Of a stretch of 64,000 nucleotides of DNA, positions 57,740 to 64,000 are shown in pieces (within the stretch, counting starts at the first letter, position 1; every line of letters begins with the position of its first letter). This DNA is from Streptomyces sp. NBC_01016. GTDB taxonomy: Bacteria; Actinomycetota; Actinomycetes; Streptomycetales; Streptomycetaceae. The position numbers and the translations under genes are program-made. The notes under the pieces were generated by a model that worked only from the letters and a program-made list of their open reading frames with translations, made no database searches and was not told the DNA's origin. The stretch is from NCBI RefSeq assembly GCF_026341035.1, contig NZ_JAPEOQ010000002.1:620001-684000 (forward strand), in the 5' to 3' direction.

Positions 57740-58440
57740 GCTGTGCCGGTCCTTGGTCATCTCCCGCCGCCCGCCCCCTCCGGGGGCTTCGGCCCGTCCG
57801 GGGCGGGGGCGGTGCCGGGGTCGGCGCCTTCGGTCATGGGTGCGCGGCACCGGGGGCCGCCTTGCCCACGGTGCCGCCCTGGGCGGCAGATTGCCCAAGT
57901 CGGGGCGGCGGCACCCCGTGAGGCGGACGTTCCGGTGGGGTGGGGCAAATCGAGTTGCCCGAGGCGGGGTGGCGGCACCTTGTGAGGCGGACGTGCCGGA
58001 GGGGCGGTGCGGCACAGTCCCTTCTGCGGCTGTGCCGGTCCTCGCTCATCTCCCGCCGCCCGCCCCCTCCGGGGGCTTCGGCCGGGCCGGGGGTGGTGCC
58101 GGGGTCGGTGCCTGTCGTGATGGGTGTGCGGTGCCGTGGGCCGCCTTGCCCACCCTGCCGCCCCAGGCGGCAGATTGCCCAAGTCGGGGCGGCGGCACCC
58201 CGTGAGGCGGACGTTCCGGTGGGGTGGGGCAAATCGAGTTGCCCGAGGCGGGGTGGCGGCAGCCTGTGAGGCCGAGGTTCCGGAGGGGCGGGCAAATCAA
58301 GTTGCCCGAGGTGGGGCGGCGGCACCCTGTGAGGCCACGTCCCGGAGGGGCGGGCAAATCAAGTTGCCCAAGATGGGGCGGCGGCGCCCCGTGAGGCTCA
58401 CGTCCCGGAAGGGCGGCGCAAATCAAGCCCCGCTTTGGGA
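57740..58440. repeat. Intergenic repeat array (family B)
   Basis: The gap 57490-58983 holds no credible gene. Within it, 57882-57977 and 58166-58261 are identical over 96 bases, and the whole 284-base surroundings are duplicated in tandem with some changes. Sub-units of 62-63 bases, each with the hairpin GGGCAAATCGAGTTGCCC (or ATCAAG centre), start at 57943, 58227, 58290 and 58352. Between them lie CTGCCGCC-CCA-GGCGGCAG palindromes and runs of GGCGGCACCC. Function unknown; terminator, sRNA or recombination substrate are possible. Confidence 0.8.
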
Positions 58441-58472
58441 CGAGACTCGCGGGGTCCGGGGCGGAGCCCCGT
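58421..58472 (+). repeat. Repeat family A variant at the end of the array
   Basis: AATCAAGCCCCGCTTTGGGA, CGAGACTCGCGGGGTCCGGG and GCGGAGCCCCG. It follows directly on the family B array. The adjacency of families A and B recurs within the SARP gene. Confidence 0.8.
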
Positions 58473-58572
58473 GGGCGCAACTTCGCCGGGGCCGGGGGAG
58501 CGGTCCCGGTGGAGGCCCGGCAGCGCGTGGCCGACGCCCCCGGAGGGGGCGGGTGGGTGGGAGATGAGCGGA

Positions 58573-58910
58573 GGAAAGGAGGCAGGCACGGAAAGGAGGC
58601 AGGCACGGAGGGGAGAAGAGAACGAAGAGTCGCCCAGCGGCGAGAAACCGCCCGGCGCCCCGGGACGCCGTCACTTCCCGCGGCCCCGTTCGCCCCGGCC
58701 TCCGCAGACCTCCCACCCCGGACGGCCCCCGTAGCCCCTGCGCCACCGCCCGGCGCTGCCCGACGCCGCCCCCGCGCCACTGCCCGACGCCGCCCCTGCG
58801 CCACCGCCCGGAACTGCCCTGCGCCGCCCCAGTGCCACTGCCCGACGCCGCCCCGCACCACCGCCCGGCGCCGCCCCCGCGCCACCACCCGCGGCGCCGC
58901 CCCCACCCCC
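58573..58910. repeat. Low-complexity tandem repeats upstream of panB 3' end
   Basis: GGAAAGGAGGCAGGCAC is repeated twice in tandem at 58573-58589 and 58590-58606. From about 58739 to 58910 a loose unit around GCGCCACTGCCCGACGCCGC recurs several times with drift. No gene is seen in this stretch; open frames through it are a by-product of base composition. Confidence 0.6.
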
Positions 58911-58931
58911 CCGGTCACCCGCGGAGCACAG

Positions 58932-58967
58932 CGCGGCCCGCCGATGGGGGAAGTTCGGCGGGCCGCG
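58932..58967 (-). terminator. Terminator after panB
   Basis: CGCGGCCCGCCGA (58932-58944) pairs perfectly with TCGGCGGGCCGCG (58955-58967) around a 10-base loop, 17 bases past the panB stop. Confidence 0.85.
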
Positions 58968-58983
58968 GTCGTACCGGGTTGGC

Positions 58984-59925
58984 TCAGTGGACGGAGTGCT
59001 CCTCCTGAGGGAACGTTCCGCCGATGACGTCCTCCGCAAACGCCTTCGCCGCGTCGGACATCACGCCCCGCAGATCCGCGTACTGCTTCACGAAGCGCGG
59101 CATCTTCCCGCCGGTGAGGCCGAGCGCGTCCGTCCAGACCAGGACCTGCGCGTCCGTACCGGCCCCGGCCCCGATGCCGACGGTCGGGATGTGCAGGGTG
59201 CGCGTCACCTCGGCCGCGAGCTCCGCCGGAACCAGCTCCAGGACGACCGCGAACGCCCCCGCGTCCTGGACGGCCTTGGCATCGCGCAGCAACTGCTGCG
59301 CCGCCTCCTCGCCGCGCCCCTGGACCCGGTAGCCCTGCGTGTTGACCGACTGTGGAGTCAGTCCGATGTGCGCCATGACCGGGATCCCGGCGTCGACGAG
59401 CAGCTTGATCTGGTCGTGCGAGCGCTCGCCGCCCTCCAGCTTCACCGCCCCGACCCCGGCCTCCTTCACCAGCCGCATCGCCGAGCGCAGCGCTTGCGTC
59501 GGCCCTTCCTGGTAGGACCCGAAGGGCAGGTCGCCGACGATCAGCGCGCGGGACGTGCCGCGTACCACCGCCGCCGAGAGCAGCACCATCTGGTCGAGGG
59601 TGACCGGCACCGTCGTCTCGTACCCGAGGTGACAGTTGCCCGCCGAATCGCCGACCAGCATCACGGGGATGCCTGCCTCGTCGAAGACCGACGCCGTCAT
59701 CGCGTCGTACGCGGTGAGCATGGGCCACTTCTCGCCCCGCTCCTTGGCGAGGCCGATGTCCCGGACCGTGACCCGCCGCGAGCCCTTGCCCCCGTACAGC
59801 ACGGTGGACTTCTGGGCGTTCTGCGCGCTCTGGTCGTTCGATGCCTGCTGGGCCTGCTGGGCCTGCTGGATGTTCTGGGTCTTCTGGGTGTTCTGGGCAG
59901 CCGAAAGCTCTGTGGGTTGCGTCAT
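58984..59925 (-). CDS. panB: Ketopantoate hydroxymethyltransferase with Gln-rich N-terminal extension
   Basis: 313 residues, about 40 longer than E. coli PanB. The TIM-barrel enzyme core starts near residue 50: KWPMLTAYDAMTASVFDEAGIPVMLVGDSAG (metal-binding Asp) and VKLEGGERS, AHIGLTPQSVN, IGIGAGAGTDAQVLVWTD. It makes ketopantoate for CoA. The first 39 residues contain 13 glutamines in an Asn/Gln/Ala repeat. ATG 59925 with AAGGAG nine bases upstream is firm. No panC or panD nearby. Confidence 0.92.
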   Translation of the reverse strand: MTQPTELSAAQNTQKTQNIQQAQQAQQASNDQSAQNAQKSTVLYGGKGSRRVTVRDIGLAKERGEKWPMLTAYDAMTASVFDEAGIPVMLVGDSAGNCHLGYETTVPVTLDQMVLLSAAVVRGTSRALIVGDLPFGSYQEGPTQALRSAMRLVKEAGVGAVKLEGGERSHDQIKLLVDAGIPVMAHIGLTPQSVNTQGYRVQGRGEEAAQQLLRDAKAVQDAGAFAVVLELVPAELAAEVTRTLHIPTVGIGAGAGTDAQVLVWTDALGLTGGKMPRFVKQYADLRGVMSDAAKAFAEDVIGGTFPQEEHSVH

Positions 59926-60100
59926 CGCAACGGCTCCTTCATGTCGTCTCGAGGCGCCCTGACGGCGTCCCCGGATCGCCTCCATGGTGGCACCGCGTGC
60001 CGCCCCCGCGCCAGGCCCCATCCCGATCCCGCGCCAGGCCCCCACCGAACCCGTGCCCCGTCCACGTAAAGCCTCGGCAAGGCTTTCCCCGAGACTTTAA

Positions 60101-60136
60101 ATACGAGACGGTTCCGTATCGGAATTGGTCTAGGGT
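60101..60136 (+). promoter_or_regulatory. Operator and minus 10 box of the DHA2 exporter gene
   Basis: ATACG (60101-60105) and CGTAT (60115-60119) form an inverted repeat around AGACGGTTC, a typical TetR operator shape. TAGGGT at 60131-60136 is the likely minus 10 box, seven bases before ATG 60144, so the mRNA would be leaderless. The TetR gene behind the exporter is the likely repressor. Confidence 0.55.
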
Positions 60137-60143
60137 CGTTCGC

Positions 60144-61778
60144 ATGACCACTCCTGACGCCCCTCAGGACTCCCAGGGTTCCCAGGACTTCCGGGACTCC
60201 CAGGGGTCCCGCGTACCCGAGTCCGTGCACCGCCGTCGATGGGTGATCCTCGGCGTGCTCATGCTGAGCCTGCTGATCGTCGTCCTCGACAACTCGATCC
60301 TGAACGTCGCGATCAAGACGATCTCGACCCCCGAGCCCATCGGCATCGGCGCCTCGCAGAGCGAGCTCGAGTGGGCCATCAACGCGTACACGCTCGTCTT
60401 CGCGGGCCTGCTGTTCACGGCGGGACTGCTCGGCGACCGCATCGGCCGCAAGAAGGTCCTCATCGGCGGCCTCGTCGTCTTCGGCCTCGGCTCCGCGCTC
60501 GCCGCGGAGTCCGGCACGCCGGTCCAACTCATCGCGTTCCGCGCGGTGATGGGACTCGGCGCGGCCTTCGTCATGCCGGCCACGCTCGCCGTCCTGATGA
60601 ACGTCTTCGAGCGGGACGAGCAGCCGAAGGCCATCGGCATCTGGGCCGGCGGCGTCGGGCTCGCCATCGCGATCGGGCCGATCACCGGGGGACTGCTCCT
60701 CGACCACTTCTGGTGGGGCTCGGTCTTCCTCGTGAACGTGCCGATCGTGATCATCGCCATCGTGCTGATGCTCGCGCTCGTGCCGGACTCCAGGGACCCG
60801 AAACCCGGCCGGGTCGACCTCGTCGGCGTCGTGCTGTCCGTCGTCGGTCTCGTGCTGCTCGTCTACGGGATCATCAAGGGCGGCGACGAGGGCGACTTCA
60901 CCAGCCCCCAGGTGCTCGCCACCATCGCCGCGGGCCTCGCCGTCCTGGTCGCCTTCGTGCTCTACGAGAAGCGCAGCGACCACCCGTCGTTCGACATCAA
61001 CTACTTCAAGGACAAGGTGTTCTCGGCCGCCATGGCCGGCATCGCGCTCGTCTTCTTCGCGATGATGGGCGTCACGTTCTTCGCGTCCTTCTACATCCAG
61101 AGCGTGCGCGGTTACTCGCCGTTGCAGACCGGCGCGTTCCTGCTGCCGCTCGCCGCCGCCCAGTTGATCTTCGCGCCGCGCGCCCGGCTCGTCGTCGACC
61201 GGCTCGGCGTGCGCGTCACCACGACCGGGGGCCTGGTGCTGCTCGCGGCCATGCTCGCCGCGTTCACCCTGCTCGACGAGGACAGCCCGATGTGGATCAT
61301 GGAGGTCATCTTCTTCTTCATGGGCACGGGCATGGCCCACGTCATGACGCCGACCAGCGTCGTCATCATGCAGTCGCTGCCGCGCGAGAAGGCGGGTTCG
61401 GCCTCCGCGCTCAGCAACACCTTCCGTCAGGTCGGCGGCGCGCTCGGTATCGCCGTGCTCGGCTCGGTGCTGTCCACCGCGTACAAGAACGGGATCGAGG
61501 ACCAGCTGCTGCCGCTGCCCGCCGGACTCCGGGACGCCGCGGGCGCGTCCATCGAGGCCACGCTCGGTGTCGCCGAGAAGCTCGGGCCGCGCGGCGAGGC
61601 GCTGGTGGGCGCGGCCAATGACTCCTTCGTGAACGCCATGCACATCACCGCGCTGTGCGGTGCGGGCGTCGCCGTGCTCAGCGCCGTCCTCACCGGCCTG
61701 TTCCTGCCGCGCAAGCCCAAGGATCCGCCGGCCGGGCAGAGCGGCGAGCAGCCGGAGAAGGTCGGCGCGGGCCACTGA
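60144..61778 (+). CDS. DHA2-type MFS multidrug exporter
   Basis: 544 residues, about 14 membrane segments. LSLLIVVLDNSILNVAIKTI in TM1, GLLGDRIGRKKVLIGG, GVGLAIAIGPITGGLLLDHFWW (antiporter motif C region) and DPKPGRVDLVGV in the central loop match the EmrB/QacA family. The first 25 residues are a Gln/Ser/Asp repeat (DSQGSQDFRDSQGSR). It exports hydrophobic drugs. Next to it lies a TetR gene, and the promoter holds a palindromic operator, so a repressor-exporter unit is inferred. Confidence 0.88.
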   Translation: MTTPDAPQDSQGSQDFRDSQGSRVPESVHRRRWVILGVLMLSLLIVVLDNSILNVAIKTISTPEPIGIGASQSELEWAINAYTLVFAGLLFTAGLLGDRIGRKKVLIGGLVVFGLGSALAAESGTPVQLIAFRAVMGLGAAFVMPATLAVLMNVFERDEQPKAIGIWAGGVGLAIAIGPITGGLLLDHFWWGSVFLVNVPIVIIAIVLMLALVPDSRDPKPGRVDLVGVVLSVVGLVLLVYGIIKGGDEGDFTSPQVLATIAAGLAVLVAFVLYEKRSDHPSFDINYFKDKVFSAAMAGIALVFFAMMGVTFFASFYIQSVRGYSPLQTGAFLLPLAAAQLIFAPRARLVVDRLGVRVTTTGGLVLLAAMLAAFTLLDEDSPMWIMEVIFFFMGTGMAHVMTPTSVVIMQSLPREKAGSASALSNTFRQVGGALGIAVLGSVLSTAYKNGIEDQLLPLPAGLRDAAGASIEATLGVAEKLGPRGEALVGAANDSFVNAMHITALCGAGVAVLSAVLTGLFLPRKPKDPPAGQSGEQPEKVGAGH

Positions 61779-61862
61779 TCCGCCACTGACCTGCTGGTTG
61801 AGAGAATGCGCCGGGGCCCGCCACAGCGGCGGGGCCCGGGGCGCGGCGAAAGGCGGAGCGCG

Positions 61863-62519
61863 GTGGACGCGGGCACGGAACGGGCCGAGGGGCAGACGCG
61901 GCGGCGAAGGATCCCCGGGGCCCCGGCGCCTGCCGCCCCCGCGCGCGGCCGTCCGCGCAGCGAGGCCGTCGAGCAGGCGATCATCGAGGGCGTCATCCAA
62001 CTCCTCGAACAGGGCGTGCCGCTCACCGAGCTGTCCATCGAGCGGATCGCCCGCACCGCAGGCGTCGGCAAGGCCACCATCTACCGGCGCTGGAGCGGCA
62101 AGGAGGCACTCTTCGTCGACGTCGTCGCCTCCATCGAGGAACCGGACTCCGAACTGCCCGGCACCTCGATGCGCGACGACCTCGTCCGGATCCTCGAGCA
62201 CATGCGCAGGCGCGGCCTCAGCATGCGCACCTCCGCCCTGCTGCACAACGTCCTCGCGCAGATGAAGACCCTGCCGAGGCTCTGGGACGCGTACCACGAG
62301 CTCGTCGTGGACCCGCGGCGGCGCGCGACGCACGACGTGGTGCGGCGCGGGGTCGCCGACGGGGAGCTGCCGGCCGGTACGGACGTCGAGTTCGCCGCGG
62401 ATCTGTTCACCGGGCCGATGCTGTTGCGCACGGTCATGCGGTCCGACGCGCCGCTGGCGGAGGACCTGGCCGAGCGGATCGTCGATACGGTGCTGGCGGG
62501 GTTGCGCGCCGGTCACTGA
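61863..62519 (+). CDS. TetR-family repressor, likely of the upstream exporter
   Basis: 218 residues from GTG 61863 (GGCGGAG upstream); ATG 61806 would give 237 residues with a basic tail. HTH LTELSIERIARTAGVGKATIYRRWSGKEALFVDV (spaced over about 50-85), then a TetR_C_16/33-like ligand domain. GRPRSEAVEQAIIEG marks a large Streptomyces group of drug-responsive repressors. It starts 27 or 84 bases after the exporter stop on the same strand, so both are probably one operon. Confidence 0.85.
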   Translation: MDAGTERAEGQTRRRRIPGAPAPAAPARGRPRSEAVEQAIIEGVIQLLEQGVPLTELSIERIARTAGVGKATIYRRWSGKEALFVDVVASIEEPDSELPGTSMRDDLVRILEHMRRRGLSMRTSALLHNVLAQMKTLPRLWDAYHELVVDPRRRATHDVVRRGVADGELPAGTDVEFAADLFTGPMLLRTVMRSDAPLAEDLAERIVDTVLAGLRAGH

Positions 62520-62754
62520 CGCCGGGCATCCGTGCCGGGTGTCGATGTCAGGTGGCCGATGTGCGGGTTTCGTCACAGCGTCCCTTCCGGGCCGGTCGTA
62601 CGGAACTCAGCACGCCACCGCGTACGTCACCGTGGTCGTAGAGACGTTGACGTCCGCGCTCGGCAGCGCGGGCGTGACGGAACGGAAAGCCGCTGCTCAT
62701 CGCCTACTGTTTGGCGGGGGCAGCGGGCACGGCAGGCAGTGAGGCGACGACGGC

Positions 62755-63774
62755 ATGGCGCAGGCGTACAAGGGCGGCGACAGCAGCGGAACCGGGACCA
62801 CCGGACCCGGGGCCCGGTTCCGGCGTCAGGGCGGCCGACCGCTGGGCGACCGGGGTTACTGGCGGCGCGGCATCGTCCTCGCGGTGCTCGCGATCCTGCT
62901 GGCGCTCGTCATGGTGCTGCACGCGCAGATCCCCAACACCGTCGGCAACCTCGGCTCCCTGATCGAGACGTTCCTGCCGTGGCTGGGTGTCTTCATTCCG
63001 GTGCTGCTCGTCCTGGGCCTCGTACGGAGGTCGGCGACCGCGGTGATCGCGGTGCTGGCCCCGGCGATCGTCTGGTTCAACCTGTTCGGTGGGCTGCTCA
63101 CCGACAAGACGGGCAGCGGCGGCGATCTGACCGTCGTCACGCACAACGTGAACGCGGAGAACTCCGATCCGGCGGGCACCGCGAAGGACGTCGCCGCGTC
63201 CGGCGCGCAGGTCATCGCGCTGGAGGAGGTGACGGCGCAGGCGCTGCCGTCGTACCAGGATGCGCTCGCGAAGGCCTACCCCTACCACACGGTCCAGGGC
63301 ACGGTCGGGCTGTGGAGCAAGTACCCGCTCTCCGGCACCCAGGCCGTCGACATCAAGCTGGGCTGGACGCGGGCGCTGCGCACGACCGTCGCGACGCCGC
63401 AGGGCAAGGTCGCGGTGTACGTCGCCCATATGCCGTCGGTGCGCGTGAAGCTCAACTCCGGGTTCACCGCCAGCCAGCGCGACAAGAGCGCGGACGCGCT
63501 CGGCGAGGCGATCGCCGACGAGCCGATCGAGAAGGTCGTCCTCCTCGGCGACCTGAACGGCACCATGAACGACCGCGCCCTGAACGGGGTCACCGCGCAG
63601 ATGCGGTCCACGCAGGGCGCGGCGGGCAGCGGCTTCGGGTTCAGCTGGCCGGCCGCGTTCCCGATGGCGCGCATCGACCAGATCATGGTCAAGGGTGTGG
63701 AGCCGGTCACGTCGTGGACGCTGCCGGCGACCGGGAGCGACCATCTGCCGATCGCGGCGCGCGTGGACTTGTGA
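62755..63774 (+). CDS. Membrane-anchored endonuclease/exonuclease/phosphatase-family protein
   Basis: 339 residues. Three hydrophobic helices (about 38-58, 65-85, 92-112) precede an EEP domain (about 120-339): LTVVTHNVNAEN, VIALEEVT (metal Glu), VYVAHMP, VVLLGDLNGTMND (catalytic Asp/Asn) and the end GSDHLPIAARVDL (catalytic His). The family includes phosphodiesterases, sphingomyelinase-like enzymes and DNases. The active site faces outside. ATG 62755; ribosome site weak. Substrate unknown, likely phospholipid or nucleic acid outside the cell. Confidence 0.87.
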   Translation: MAQAYKGGDSSGTGTTGPGARFRRQGGRPLGDRGYWRRGIVLAVLAILLALVMVLHAQIPNTVGNLGSLIETFLPWLGVFIPVLLVLGLVRRSATAVIAVLAPAIVWFNLFGGLLTDKTGSGGDLTVVTHNVNAENSDPAGTAKDVAASGAQVIALEEVTAQALPSYQDALAKAYPYHTVQGTVGLWSKYPLSGTQAVDIKLGWTRALRTTVATPQGKVAVYVAHMPSVRVKLNSGFTASQRDKSADALGEAIADEPIEKVVLLGDLNGTMNDRALNGVTAQMRSTQGAAGSGFGFSWPAAFPMARIDQIMVKGVEPVTSWTLPATGSDHLPIAARVDL

Positions 63775-63844
63775 CGTTCAGCGGTTCGCCGCTCGTCACG
63801 GCGCCTTAACCTCACGGAATAGTCGATGGGCGAGACTTTGTTCC

Positions 63845-63862
63845 GTACGTAAACTTACGTAC
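63845..63862. promoter_or_regulatory. Perfect 18-base palindrome before the last MFS gene
   Basis: GTACGTAA, spacer AC, TTACGTAC: 8+8 perfect arms, 33 bases before the MFS start codon. The shape fits a MarR- or HxlR-like dimeric repressor site. The regulator is not in the window. Confidence 0.6.
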
Positions 63863-63894
63863 CTACCTCCCCCTCGCTACCCGAAAGTTCCTTC

Positions 63895-64000
63895 ATGCCC
63901 CTCGCCCTGCTCGCGCTCGCCGTGGGCGCCTTCGGCATCGGCACGACCGAGTTCGTCATCATGGGCCTGCTGCCCAATGTCGCCGACGACCTGCACATAT
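63895..64000 (+). CDS. MFS transporter, N-terminal part (cut by window edge)
   Basis: The first 35 residues are visible: MPLALLALAVGAFGIGTTEF then VIMGLLPNVADDLHI. This TM1 signature (GAFGIGTTEFVIMGLLP) is that of AraJ/YdhP-like MFS transporters, which export sugars, arabinose-like compounds or drugs. ATG 63895 lies 33 bases after an 18-base palindromic operator, so it is likely repressed. The rest of the gene is outside the window. Confidence 0.85.
   Translation, partial: MPLALLALAVGAFGIGTTEFVIMGLLPNVADDLHI

Noticed and set aside
58046..59728. Open frame on the minus strand through the family B array and over panB
   Set aside because: Its peptide is a translation of the repeats (Pro/Gly/Arg) and then runs out of frame through panB. 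No start site or family.
1..64000. tRNA genes, rRNA genes, CRISPR arrays, prophage or integrative element
   Set aside because: Scanning for T-arm GGTTCGA patterns, regularly spaced direct repeats with variable spacers, integrase or att-like duplications gave nothing convincing. The only regular repeat cluster (57740-58440) lacks variable spacers and cas genes.

Overview
This window is a piece of a Streptomyces (or very close actinomycete) chromosome. The DNA is very GC-rich with G/C-biased third codon positions. It encodes an AfsR-like SARP regulator, an F420-linked oxidoreductase, a C4-zinc-ribbon/Nif3 gene pair, LAxTG-type sortase anchoring, DtxR/IdeR-type iron boxes and several small proteins typical of the genus. 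I saw no plasmid, phage or intact insertion-sequence genes, and no tRNA, rRNA or CRISPR. The one structured RNA gene recognised is rnpB.

Layout. (1) 1-9952: a lipid/acyl-CoA catabolism block in two operons (acyl-CoA dehydrogenase, CoA-transferase, SCP-x-like thiolase; then MaoC hydratase, Zn alcohol dehydrogenase, SDR). The two share a CTGACG-N3-CGTCAG palindrome; a DHA2-type exporter and a DesK/DesR-like two-component system lie between them. (2) 9984-18403: conserved housekeeping genes (Nif3, zinc ribbon, phosphatase, eda, yaaA, RNB ribonuclease, MerR regulator). The phosphatase lacks the RNase H domain normally fused to it, and a dispersed repeat sits at the junction. (3) 18461-20782: a DUF4260/TetR operon with twin operators, then rnpB. 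(4) 20933-29015: an MFS permease and a haem-acquisition locus (hmuTUV and two HtaA surface proteins) around one iron box. (5) 29044-42117: mixed metabolism and repair genes (GT2, MOSC, Nudix, MazG-like, DoxX, SDR, PhoD, Gfo/Idh, Bcr/CflA pump, serine hydrolase, Rsm22-like methyltransferase, dimethylargininase-like enzyme, TetR, primase-like protein). (6) 42189-48169: a second iron locus, efeUOB plus haem oxygenase, each behind iron boxes. (7) 48241-52018: map, an F420 reductase, a site-2 protease and small proteins. (8) 52185-58980: a 1132-residue SARP next to a DrrAB-type ABC exporter whose promoter carries three perfect 11-bp-spaced heptamers, followed by about 1.5 kb of repetitive non-coding DNA. 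(9) 58984-64000: panB, a DHA2 exporter with its likely TetR repressor, an endonuclease/exonuclease/phosphatase-fold membrane protein and the start of another MFS gene.

How the parts work together. HtaA surface proteins, HmuTUV and HmuO form one route from extracellular haem to free iron, EfeUOB is a parallel inorganic/haem iron route, and all sit behind DmdR/IdeR-type boxes. The two lipid operons look co-regulated. The most interesting signals are the SARP-box array before the exporter and two intergenic repeat families. These repeats form gene tails, form part of the SARP interdomain linker, and mark the site where RNase H is missing.
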